From NCBI GenBank assembly GCA_031378345.1, contig JANNDY010000106.1, positions 62,001 to 126,000 on the forward strand: a stretch of DNA of 64,000 bases, in the 5' to 3' direction. The notes under the pieces are model-generated. The model did no database searches. It was not told where the DNA came from and saw only the letters and a program-made list of their open reading frames with translations. The translations under genes and the position numbers were made by a program. The stretch is from Emticicia sp031378345. Lineage in GTDB: Bacteria > Bacteroidota > Bacteroidia > Cytophagales > Spirosomataceae. Of this stretch, positions 56,510 to 64,000 are shown in pieces (within the stretch, counting starts at the first letter, position 1; every line of letters starts with the position of its first letter).

Positions 56510-59500
56510 TCATTTTTTATTTTGAAAAACTCGAAGCAAACCAGCATTTTGAGAAACTACAAAAAACTTGCTTTTAGTGGCTTTTTTTAATGAAATAATG
56601 CTTTTACAGTCGCCATCTGCTACAAAACCAGTTTGGTTGTAAAGTAATTCTTTGAAATTTCCTTTGCCATTTCCTGCCAAAACCAAGCCAACAGAAGCAT
56701 CATATCGCCCTGCAATTGGCTCTGCATCGTAAGCGTTTCCCACCAAAATAATATCTAAATTTCCATCATTATTTATGTCATCGGTGAGCATACTCTGCAC
56801 AGGCGACCATTGTGCCATTGGCGGAAGTGGTTTTAGTGTAAATTTGCCATTTCCCAGATTTTCGGCATACATACTTTGCTGCACAAATGCCTTTTTGATG
56901 GTTGATTGTTTTAGCTGTAATTCTGTCAAAGTTTCCTTCATTGTGGCTTTGGAATACTTTGTATAATTGGGAAATAATGTACGAAAAGAAGGCAATTGTC
57001 GAAGCAAATCATCTCGCATCGGAATAGGGTATTCTTTGCCATTAATAAAATATGACGGAATAGCGTCCCAACGACCGTTGCCGTCATAATCTTCTCCATA
57101 AATAGTAATCGGTTCTTGCGGAGAACAGTGGTAGCGAGAGTTTTGTCCCATGTTGCCAAAAACAAAATCTATGTCGCCATCTTTATCAAAATCTCCACTC
57201 GAAACACAGTTCCAAAAGCCATCAGATTGTGGAAAAACAGCCATATTTCGCAATTTTCCCTTGTAATTCTTGAAAATAGTAATAGGCATCAACTCACCAA
57301 CAACAATCAAATCAAGCCAAGAATCTTGGTCAATATCTGCCCAAATAGCATCAGTTACCATGCCTATTTTTGAGAGTTCGGGGGCAGTTTCTTGGGTAAA
57401 TTCACTAAAAATTCCGTAGTCATTTTTCAAAATATAACTATCGCCCGACTGTGGATATTGCAGCGGCGTGAGCCTTCCACCTCTGAAAATATCCAAATCT
57501 CCATCTTGGTCGTAGTCGGCAGCAGCTACGCATGAGCCACTGTGCCGAATGGCAGGAAGCTGGTTGGAAACGTCTGTAAAATTGCCTTTTCCGTCATTAA
57601 AATAGAGCCTATCTTGAAAAGATTTTGAACCATCAACAAACTCATTTGAGCCACTCACAATATACAAATCTTGATCTTTGTCATTATCGGCATCGAATAA
57701 TAAAACGCCAACATCTTCTTCATTTTTTGGTGAAATTTCTTTCGTATATGACTTTTCTATAAATTTCCCAGTAGGCATTTGAACAAAAAATTTACCATAA
57801 TGATTGTACGAACCGCCCACAAAAAAATCTTCTAAACCATCATTATTTATATCGCCAGCAGCCATTTTTGGACCTTGCTGAGAAAGTTTGTGCATCAATA
57901 AATTCTCAGAATTATAATCTACGTAGCGTTCTTCTTGGTGCAAATAATTTACGTTTACGAGCTTTGTAACTTCTTCAAAAAGCATTTTTGGAGCAATTTC
58001 TATACTTTTTTGCTTTATTTCTGCATTTTTATAGTCTAAAACAAGATTTTGATTAGCAGCAATATTTTTTAGTTTTTGAATTTTTCCATCAGTCCAAACG
58101 ATTTCGAGGGAATCTATTTTTGTATTTTCGCCCAAACCAAAATGAATTTTATAATCAACCGACGAAGCATAACCTCGTGTAACGGTTTGGTGATATTTTT
58201 GAATTTGACCTTTCGTAAAAATACTTACATGGCTTCCCAAACCAAAAGTATTTTTTGCACTTCCCTTTAGCGAAATGGCAAGAAAGTTTGTTTTTTCGGC
58301 ATTATTTTTCAAAATATAAGCAGGCTGATTGGTATTATTTACAACCACGTCAAGGTCGCCATCATTATCCAAATCGGCATAAGCCGCACCATGCGAAACA
58401 GAAGTAGAATCGCCAAACCATTTTTCAGTAATATCCTCAAAAGTAAGGTCGTTTTTGTTTCTGAAAAAATAGTTTGTGGTCTTCATTGAAGGTAATTTGG
58501 TAGCTCTGTCAATCATGTATCGCCGCAAATCGCCTTCTCCTTTGGACTCGAAGCCAACATTATACGAAATAAAATCAAGATTCGTAATATCTCGCAAGTA
58601 GCCATTTGAAACAAACAAATCTTTCAGTCCGTCGTTGTCAAAATCTGCAAAAAGTGGCGACCAACTCCATTCGGTAGCATGAACGCCCGAAAACTGCCCA
58701 ATTTCCGAAAAAAGCATTTTCCCATCTGGTGTTTTTCCAAGATTTAGGTGCAGCATATTTCGCATAAATTGAGGATGATAACCTGTTTGCAACTCAATTT
58801 CGTATTGTTGAAAATTGCCCGCACCAGTCATCATTTTGCGTGCTTCGTTGCTCGATTGCAGCATATCCACCATCATTACGTCCATTTTGCCATCATTATT
58901 GAAGTCGGCAACGTCATTTCCCATCGAAAAACGACTGTGATGCTTGAAGTATGTCTTGGCAGATTCAGTAAATCGTGGTGAAGAAGCATTTGCATTATTC
59001 ACATAAAGAAGGTCGTTTGGCAAAAAATCATTTGTTACAAAAACATCTTCCCAACCATCATCATTTAGGTCGCAAATGGACAAGCCAAGTCCATTACCAT
59101 CATGCAAAATTCCTGCTTTTTTTGAAATATCTATAAATCGTGGCGAAGAACCATTTCCATTGCCGATATTTTCATAAAATTTATCTGGTGAAAAGCCCGT
59201 GCCGTCATTTACTGGAACAGAAATTTGATTTGGGTTGCGAATCAAATTGGTTGTTGTGAGCAAGTATAAATCTAAATCGCCGTCTTTGTCATAATCAAAA
59301 AAAGCCGCTTGACTCGAAAAAGTCGTATCGGCAATGCCATATTCTTTGGCACTTTCGATAAATTTTTCACCGCCTTGATTGATATAAAGTTGATTTGCTC
59401 TTTGTTCGCCCTTGTAATTGCCTGATTTACAGACATATATATCTAAAAAACCATCGGCATTTACATCTGCCATCGTTACGCCCGTTGACCAACCTTGCTT

Positions 59501-59812
59501 TATGATTCCTGATTTTTCGGTAATATCTTGAAAGTGGAAATCTCCTTTATTCAAGTAAATTTTATCGCCCGACATATTTCCCGTAAAGTACAAATCTGGC
59601 AAATTATCGTTGTTAATATCGCCAATTGCTACGCCCGCACCATTATAAACATTATGAAAATCATAGAGGTTAAATTGCTCATTTTCGATGACTGTATTCT
59701 GAAAATTTACGCCAGTTTCGGCGGCAGAAAGCATCGAAAATAGCGTTTTTTGCTTGTTTTTGCAAGAAATTAATAGAGAAAGAAATGTAAAAAGTAGTAA
59801 GAATTTTTTCAT
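56510..59812 (-). CDS. CRTAC1-type lipoprotein with FG-GAP/VCBS repeats and ASPIC/UnbV domain
   Basis: Large exported lipoprotein of about 1100 residues. The lipobox is FLSLLISC (Cys near residue 17). FG-GAP/VCBS repeats occur throughout: GVAIGDINNDNLPDLYFTGN, DVNADGFLDIYVCKSG, DYDKDGDLDLYLLT, DLNDDGWEDVFVTND and many more, each with a calcium-binding DxDxDG-like loop. The ASPIC/UnbV module (about residues 525-600) contains HQTVTRGYASSVDYKIHFGLG. Such proteins form beta-propellers and occur in large paralogous sets in Cytophagales; their ligands are unknown but surface carbohydrates or cell contact are likely. The ATG at 59812 is used because it puts a compact lipobox near the start. Confidence 0.93.
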   Translation of the reverse strand: MKKFLLLFTFLSLLISCKNKQKTLFSMLSAAETGVNFQNTVIENEQFNLYDFHNVYNGAGVAIGDINNDNLPDLYFTGNMSGDKIYLNKGDFHFQDITEKSGIIKQGWSTGVTMADVNADGFLDIYVCKSGNYKGEQRANQLYINQGGEKFIESAKEYGIADTTFSSQAAFFDYDKDGDLDLYLLTTTNLIRNPNQISVPVNDGTGFSPDKFYENIGNGNGSSPRFIDISKKAGILHDGNGLGLSICDLNDDGWEDVFVTNDFLPNDLLYVNNANASSPRFTESAKTYFKHHSRFSMGNDVADFNNDGKMDVMMVDMLQSSNEARKMMTGAGNFQQYEIELQTGYHPQFMRNMLHLNLGKTPDGKMLFSEIGQFSGVHATEWSWSPLFADFDNDGLKDLFVSNGYLRDITNLDFISYNVGFESKGEGDLRRYMIDRATKLPSMKTTNYFFRNKNDLTFEDITEKWFGDSTSVSHGAAYADLDNDGDLDVVVNNTNQPAYILKNNAEKTNFLAISLKGSAKNTFGLGSHVSIFTKGQIQKYHQTVTRGYASSVDYKIHFGLGENTKIDSLEIVWTDGKIQKLKNIAANQNLVLDYKNAEIKQKSIEIAPKMLFEEVTKLVNVNYLHQEERYVDYNSENLLMHKLSQQGPKMAAGDINNDGLEDFFVGGSYNHYGKFFVQMPTGKFIEKSYTKEISPKNEEDVGVLLFDADNDKDQDLYIVSGSNEFVDGSKSFQDRLYFNDGKGNFTDVSNQLPAIRHSGSCVAAADYDQDGDLDIFRGGRLTPLQYPQSGDSYILKNDYGIFSEFTQETAPELSKIGMVTDAIWADIDQDSWLDLIVVGELMPITIFKNYKGKLRNMAVFPQSDGFWNCVSSGDFDKDGDIDFVFGNMGQNSRYHCSPQEPITIYGEDYDGNGRWDAIPSYFINGKEYPIPMRDDLLRQLPSFRTLFPNYTKYSKATMKETLTELQLKQSTIKKAFVQQSMYAENLGNGKFTLKPLPPMAQWSPVQSMLTDDINNDGNLDIILVGNAYDAEPIAGRYDASVGLVLAGNGKGNFKELLYNQTGFVADGDCKSIISLKKATKSKFFVVSQNAGLLRVFQNKK

Positions 59813-59850
59813 GGTTTTTCGGTAAAAAATCAAGTATGAACTTAAGCAAC

Positions 59851-60987
59851 CTAACTTTTATACAAGCCACTCAAAACCTCCACAACTTTATCAATTTCTT
59901 CGGTAGTATTATATTTTCCAAAAGAAAAACGCACATTTCCTCTTTCTGGCTGTACATTCAATGCTCCCAAAACATGTGAGCCAACATCTGAGCCACTTGT
60001 ACAAGCACTTCCGCCCGAACAAGAAATTTGTGCAATATCTAAGTTAAAAAGCAGCATATCATTGTCTTCATTTGAGGGCAAACTTACATTCAAAACTGTA
60101 TAAAGGCTTCGCTCCAAATTTGCTGAATCACCATTAAATCTTACATCAGGAATAGCCGCTTGCAGTTTTTCAATCATTCGTTGCTTTAAGCCTTCAATGT
60201 GCATTTTATGCTGCTCCATTTCTTTGTAGGCAATTTCAAGAGCTTTTGCTAAGCCAACAATGCCATAGACATTTTCAGTTCCGCCACGCATATTTCGCTC
60301 TTGCGAACCTCCATGAATAAACGGATGGATTTTGTTATCAGCATTAATATACAAAAAACCTACGCCTTTTGGCCCATGAAATTTGTGAGCCGCACCTACC
60401 AAAAAATCTATTTTTGTATTTTGCACATCATGTTTATAATGCCCCATTGTTTGCACCGTATCTGAGTGAAAAATGGCATCGTATTTCTTGCACAACTCCC
60501 CTACCCTTTCCAAATTTATCAGATTTCCGATTTCGTTATTGCCGTGCATTAATGAAACCAAAGTTCGTGGTTTTGTAGCTAAAAGTTCTTCCAAATGAGC
60601 CAAATCTGCATGACCGTTTTCATCAAGATTCACAAAACTAAGCTCGATTGTGCCTTGTTTTGCCAAATATTCGAGCGTATGAAGCACCGCATGATGCTCA
60701 ACTGGTGAAGTTATTGCATGCTTAATATTGAAAGTATCAATGCTGCACGAAATGGCAGTATTATCTGCCTCTGTTCCTCCCGAAGTAAAAAAAATCTCCG
60801 AAGGTGAAGCATTGATAAGGCTTGCTACGGTTTTACGAGCTTTTTCTACTGCCGAACGAACTTGTCGTCCATGTGAATGAATAGAGGATGGATTACCGAA
60901 ATTTTCGGACATTAGTGGTAACATTGCTTGTAAAACTTCGTCGTCGAGGCGAGTTGTGGCGGCATTATCAAGGTAAATTTTTGGCAT
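59851..60987 (-). CDS. Cysteine desulfurase (NifS/IscS-like)
   Basis: PLP enzyme of 378 residues that takes sulfur from cysteine for Fe-S cluster or thiolation pathways. The N-terminus MPKIYLDNAATTRLDDEV is the classical family start. SGGTEADNTAI binds PLP, and the Schiff-base lysine is in GAAHKFHGPKGVGF (near residue 204). The catalytic cysteine loop reads SCSGGSACTSGSDVGSHVL (about 325-343). It is not followed by iscU or sufU, so the acceptor is unknown; group I (IscS/NifS) is suggested by the long cysteine loop. A -7 promoter lies 38 bp upstream. Confidence 0.95.
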   Translation of the reverse strand: MPKIYLDNAATTRLDDEVLQAMLPLMSENFGNPSSIHSHGRQVRSAVEKARKTVASLINASPSEIFFTSGGTEADNTAISCSIDTFNIKHAITSPVEHHAVLHTLEYLAKQGTIELSFVNLDENGHADLAHLEELLATKPRTLVSLMHGNNEIGNLINLERVGELCKKYDAIFHSDTVQTMGHYKHDVQNTKIDFLVGAAHKFHGPKGVGFLYINADNKIHPFIHGGSQERNMRGGTENVYGIVGLAKALEIAYKEMEQHKMHIEGLKQRMIEKLQAAIPDVRFNGDSANLERSLYTVLNVSLPSNEDNDMLLFNLDIAQISCSGGSACTSGSDVGSHVLGALNVQPERGNVRFSFGKYNTTEEIDKVVEVLSGLYKS

Positions 60988-61024
60988 TAGATTGGCTTAT
61001 TTTTAAAACTATAAAAGATTTTCA

Positions 61025-61032
61025 CAAAAATA
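61025..61032 (-). promoter_or_regulatory. Candidate promoter of the cysteine desulfurase gene
   Basis: TATTTTTG on the minus strand matches TAnnTTTG, with a TTG (complement of 61053-61055) 20 bp further upstream as -33 candidate. Confidence 0.5.
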
Positions 61033-61149
61033 ATATTTGGTTTTTGATTATACAACCCATTATTTTGATAGACTAAGCAAATTTTATTTGGTAAATAAAG
61101 GAAAAACATTTTTTTCTGTGGACTAAATACTGTAGACCGAGGACTTTTT

Positions 61150-61623
61150 TCACAATTCCACACTCACATTTCGCTTAAAAGCCGCCCCAAAATCAATCAT
61201 TGATTCAGTTTTTAAAATTCCTGCAATGTGGTCAATTTTATCGTATAACACACTTCTCATGTGTTCGTTCGATTTGGCAACAATGCGAATATAAAGCGTA
61301 TATTGCCCCGTGATATAATAACATTCTGTTACTTCTGGAATTTTCCGTAATTCCTCAATAATTACTTTCGAATCAGAATCTTCTTTCAGCACCAAACCTG
61401 TAAATGCACTCCATTCGTAGCCGAGTTTACGCTCATCCAGAATAATACCTGCACCTTTCAAAATACCGATTCGTTTCAAACGAGTGATTCGCTGATGCAC
61501 CATCGTGTTTGAAATTTCTAAATTCTTGGCAATTTCGGAGTAAGGCTTTCGCCCATCTTTTTCGAGTTGAAGCAAGATTTTCTTGTCAAATTCATCTAAA
61601 ATGCTTTCATCTATCATAGTCAA
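61150..61623 (-). CDS. Lrp/AsnC family transcriptional regulator
   Basis: This 157-residue protein has an N-terminal winged helix-turn-helix (about 8-60): LDEFDKKILLQLEKDGRKPY, IAKNLEISNTMVHQRITRLK and GILKGAGIIL. The RAM ligand-binding domain (about 70-150) follows with GLVLKEDSDSKVI and CYYITGQYTLYIRIVAKSNE. It is transcribed divergently from the ornithine aminotransferase gene, the classical arrangement for a regulator that senses an amino acid and controls the neighbouring enzyme. It may respond to ornithine, arginine or a branched-chain amino acid (inference). Starts at the first (61623) or third codon are equally plausible. Confidence 0.93.
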   Translation of the reverse strand: MTMIDESILDEFDKKILLQLEKDGRKPYSEIAKNLEISNTMVHQRITRLKRIGILKGAGIILDERKLGYEWSAFTGLVLKEDSDSKVIIEELRKIPEVTECYYITGQYTLYIRIVAKSNEHMRSVLYDKIDHIAGILKTESMIDFGAAFKRNVSVEL

Positions 61624-61654
61624 ATTGACTTTTACTTTAGAATAATTAAGTGAA

Positions 61655-61696
61655 TATAACTTAAAATATTTTCAAATAAAAATATATAACTTAAAA
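61655..61696. promoter_or_regulatory. Direct repeat in the lrp-rocD divergent promoter
   Basis: ATATAACTTAAAA occurs at 61655-61667 and again, identical, at 61684-61696, 29 bp apart, close to three helical turns. The spacing suits two faces of an Lrp-type octamer. No clean TAnnTTTG box was seen in this 141-bp gap. Confidence 0.45.
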
Positions 61697-61764
61697 ATGA
61701 ATCAATATAAATTATTTTAACATTTTTGTTTTATAAATGATTAAAAATAAAAAAATCAAATGAA

Positions 61765-62997
61765 ATGGTACAGACATCTTACGCCGAACAACTAATCGAA
61801 CTCGAAGAACGCTACGGAGCTCATAATTATCACCCGATTTCGGCAGTGCTTGACCGTGGAGAAGGTGTCTATGTTTGGGATGTGGACGGCAAGCGTTACT
61901 ATGATTTTTTGTCGGCATACTCTGCCGTCAATCAAGGGCATTGTCACCCTCGAATCATAAATGCTTTGACCGAACAAGCTCAAAAACTAACGCTTACTTC
62001 ACGTGCTTTTTATAGTTCAATTTTGGGGCGTTATGAAGAATATATCACCAATTATTTTGGCTACGATAGAGTTTTACCTATGAATACTGGCGTTGAGGCA
62101 GTAGAAACTGCCTTGAAACTTTGCCGCAAATGGGGCTATCAAGTCAAAGGAATTCCTGAAAACAAAGCCAAGATTATTTTTGCAGGAGGCAATTTTCACG
62201 GACGAACTTTATCTGTTGTTTCGGCATCAACCGACCCAACGGCTCGCAAAAATTTTGGACCTTTCATGGACGGTTTTGAAACTGTACCCTATAATGACAT
62301 TGAGGCTTTGGAAGAAGCATTAATTAACGACCCATATATTGCAGGTTTTATTTTTGAGCCGATTCAGGGCGAAGCGGGCGTGGTTGTACCCGACGATAAT
62401 TATTTGCCCGAAGCCTATCGTTTGTGCAAAGCAAGTAATGTGCTTTTTATAGCTGACGAAATCCAAACGGGCATCGCTCGTACAGGAAAAATGCTGGCAA
62501 CCGACTATTATGACGTACGACCAGACATTGTTATTCTGGGAAAAGCTCTTTCAGGAGGAGTTTTGCCAGTGTCGGCGGTTTTAGCAGATGATGAAATCAT
62601 GCTTACCTTGAAGCCAGGCGAACATGGCTCAACTTATGGTGGAAACCCCTTGGCTTGTGCCGTAGCAATGGAAGCTTTGGAGGTAGTAAAAGATGAAAAA
62701 TTAGCTGAAAATGCCGACTATTTAGGAAAATTGTTCCGCCATGAAATGAGTAAATTGATTCAAAGCACAAACATTGTAACAGAAGTTCGTGGAAAAGGTT
62801 TACTCAATGCCATTGTTATAGATTCGCACGAAGACTCAGATTTGGCTTGGAATATTTGTATGAAATTTAAGGACAATGGACTTTTGGCAAAACCTACGCA
62901 TGGCAATAAAATTCGCCTTGCTCCGCCATTAGTTATGACCGAAAATCAACTATGGGATTGTGTCGAAATTATTTCTGATGTGGTGAAGGGGTTTTAA
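61765..62997 (+). CDS. rocD: Ornithine--oxo-acid transaminase
   Basis: Class III PLP aminotransferase of 410 residues that converts ornithine and 2-oxoglutarate to glutamate semialdehyde and glutamate in arginine and ornithine catabolism or proline synthesis. The start MVQTSYAEQLIELEERYGAH matches the family, with NYHPI and GVYVWDVDGKRYYDFLSAYS typical of OAT. Other features are MNTGVEAVETALKL, the Asp contacting the PLP ring in IADEIQTGIARTGK, and the Schiff-base lysine in GKALSGGVLPVSAVLAD (near residue 259). The C-terminus contains GLLAKPTHGNKIRLAPPL. Divergent Lrp gene upstream; strong terminator downstream. Confidence 0.96.
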   Translation: MVQTSYAEQLIELEERYGAHNYHPISAVLDRGEGVYVWDVDGKRYYDFLSAYSAVNQGHCHPRIINALTEQAQKLTLTSRAFYSSILGRYEEYITNYFGYDRVLPMNTGVEAVETALKLCRKWGYQVKGIPENKAKIIFAGGNFHGRTLSVVSASTDPTARKNFGPFMDGFETVPYNDIEALEEALINDPYIAGFIFEPIQGEAGVVVPDDNYLPEAYRLCKASNVLFIADEIQTGIARTGKMLATDYYDVRPDIVILGKALSGGVLPVSAVLADDEIMLTLKPGEHGSTYGGNPLACAVAMEALEVVKDEKLAENADYLGKLFRHEMSKLIQSTNIVTEVRGKGLLNAIVIDSHEDSDLAWNICMKFKDNGLLAKPTHGNKIRLAPPLVMTENQLWDCVEIISDVVKGF

Positions 62998-63012
62998 TCT
63001 AACATAAATCTA

Positions 63013-63050
63013 ACATCAAAAAAGCCTCGAAATCGGGGCTTTTTTGATGT
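63013..63050. terminator. Bidirectional terminator after rocD
   Basis: ACATCAAAAAAGCC pairs with GGCTTTTTTGATGT, and TCG/CGG continue the stem around AAAT. It sits between convergent rocD and the serine hydrolase gene and has T-runs on both strands. Confidence 0.9.
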
Positions 63051-63053
63051 TTT

Positions 63054-64000
63054 CTACTTCAACCGAATACTATAAGCCTGAATCAAAGGCGGATTTTCGG
63101 GCGACATCGTGAAACTTACTTCAATATTTCCTTTTTCACCTTCCAACAAAAACTTCCCTCTCAGGGCATTTTCGGCTACGATTTCGTTAATTTTTATAAT
63201 TTTCCCTGCTTTCTCAAAGATTCCTTCGGCTTCAGCTTTCAAAAGGTCAGGGAAATAATCTAAGAAGAAATTTTCAGCAAAAATGGCTATTTTTTCAGCG
63301 TTTTGCCACGAAGGTAAAAGTTTTACTAATTCATTTTGGCGTTGTTTCAGAATTGGTGAAACAGGGAAAGAATTAGGTGTAAGACCTGCATTTTCGACAA
63401 TAAAAGGCAGAATTTGGTTGTTCATCAAGGCTGCACCGCCGTAAGTTCCATTAGTGAAAGTTACGATTCCGACACCATAATTTGGCAATATTTTCCAGTC
63501 AGAACCAAAGCCTGGGAGACCACCCGAATGGCCAACGCTTGTGAGTTGATTACAGTTTTTGTCGATACGCAAGCCATAGCCATAAAACGCCACATTGGTG
63601 CAAGGCTCGCCCGTACCTGTGTAGCCACGGTTACTTAGGCTATTGAAATTCCACGGAAAGTGCATTTCTTTGAGCGAACTTTTTTTCAAAATGACCGAGT
63701 TTGGCGAACCAACTTGATAAGCTGCTTGGTGCAGAGCCATGTACTTGGCAAAATCTTCGATAGAAGTCAGCACGCCGCCCATGATTCCGTACGCACCGTC
63801 GGGTTCGATGGGTTGCTCGATGTATTGTTCACGCAACCAACGATACCCCCTAACGAGTTGATTATCAGGCACTTTCTTATAATCCCAATAAGTATTAGTC
63901 ATTCCGAGAGGCTTCCAAATTTTGTTGGTAATATAGCTTTGGTAGCTTTGCCCCGAAACTGTTTTGATGATTTGCCCCAGCATCGCAAAGCCCATATTGC
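63054..64000 (-). CDS. Serine hydrolase, beta-lactamase/class C family (5' end outside the window)
   Basis: Only the C-terminal 315 or so residues are visible; the gene enters from the right edge. The visible N-terminal end reads NMGFAMLGQI, the continuation of the usual Y-S-N motif whose Tyr/Ser lie just beyond the window. Later conserved features are WKPLGMTNTYW, GGVLTSIEDFAKYMALH and VGHSGGLPGFGSDW, which is the HxG (third) motif of class C beta-lactamase-like hydrolases. A C-terminal beta domain (from about visible residue 225) follows, similar to lipocalin-like tails of such esterases. Substrate unknown; a peptidase or esterase role is more likely than beta-lactam resistance. Confidence 0.85.
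   Translation of the reverse strand, partial: NMGFAMLGQIIKTVSGQSYQSYITNKIWKPLGMTNTYWDYKKVPDNQLVRGYRWLREQYIEQPIEPDGAYGIMGGVLTSIEDFAKYMALHQAAYQVGSPNSVILKKSSLKEMHFPWNFNSLSNRGYTGTGEPCTNVAFYGYGLRIDKNCNQLTSVGHSGGLPGFGSDWKILPNYGVGIVTFTNGTYGGAALMNNQILPFIVENAGLTPNSFPVSPILKQRQNELVKLLPSWQNAEKIAIFAENFFLDYFPDLLKAEAEGIFEKAGKIIKINEIVAENALRGKFLLEGEKGNIEVSFTMSPENPPLIQAYSIRLK

Noticed and set aside
1..64000. CRISPR array, transposase or integrase genes
   Set aside because: No regularly spaced identical repeats and no transposase or integrase reading frame were found; the accessory regions carry no visible mobilisation gene.
63054..64000. Calling the serine hydrolase a beta-lactamase resistance gene
   Set aside because: Only the generic class C-like fold motifs are visible and the catalytic SxxK lies outside the window.

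Overview
The window is low-GC chromosomal DNA of a member of the phylum Bacteroidota. It is most probably from the order Cytophagales (Spirosomaceae-like, in the vicinity of Emticicia, Flectobacillus or Arcicella). The evidence is SusC/TonB-type receptors with carboxypeptidase-like plug extensions, a DUF4249 lipoprotein partner, a type IX secretion C-terminal domain, CRTAC1/ASPIC lipoproteins, and promoters of the Bacteroidota -7 type (TAnnTTTG). The genus is inferred from gene content only.

Layout. 31-8961: membrane flippase-like protein, panD, a DUF4249/TonB receptor pair, an acyl-CoA ligase, an amphipathic repeat protein and a RelBE-type toxin-antitoxin pair. 9184-14787: three-gene operon of a secreted sugar dehydrogenase-cytochrome c fusion, an esterase and a TIM-barrel isomerase. 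14837-19090: accessory island with a bacterial ROCO protein (LRR-Roc-COR) and a Schlafen/AlbA-type ATPase, bounded by imperfect direct repeats that are relics of GMC-oxidoreductase 3' ends, followed by broken pieces of a GMC and a CoA-transferase gene. 19093-20988: a lipoprotein gene with a frameshifted start and a beta-barrel gene. 21278-23805: GMC oxidoreductase plus its small partner. 24256-28355: UDP-glucose dehydrogenase, a broken four-helix-bundle gene, UDP-glucuronate decarboxylase and ribBA. 28572-35471: large TonB receptor and a SWIM/SNF2 helicase. 35578-41986: second GMC pair, an esterase and two tandem Gfo/Idh/MocA oxidoreductases. 42146-42928: S1/P1 nuclease. 42838-49131: a tightly coupled five-gene operon with a DNA methylase, a specificity subunit, an ABC-type ATPase, an HNH nuclease and an unknown protein. 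49316-64000: housekeeping and envelope genes (GHL10 hydrolase, DUF4230, miaA, S74 chaperone protein, CRTAC1 lipoprotein, cysteine desulfurase, Lrp/rocD, serine hydrolase).

How the genes work together. The sugar dehydrogenase, the two GMC/gluconate-dehydrogenase-subunit-3 pairs, the Tat-exported isomerase and the tandem Gfo/Idh proteins look like parts of a periplasmic pathway that oxidises sugars or glycosides (inference). Ugd and the UDP-glucuronate decarboxylase would make UDP-glucuronate and UDP-xylose for surface polysaccharide.

The two candidates for undescribed systems are (i) the HsdM-HsdS operon in which a PtuA/PtuB (Septu)-like ATPase and HNH nuclease stand where HsdR would be expected, and (ii) the ROCO-AlbA island. 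Many intergenic gaps also carry long hairpins built from short degenerate repeated words, a feature of this genome that the genes do not explain.
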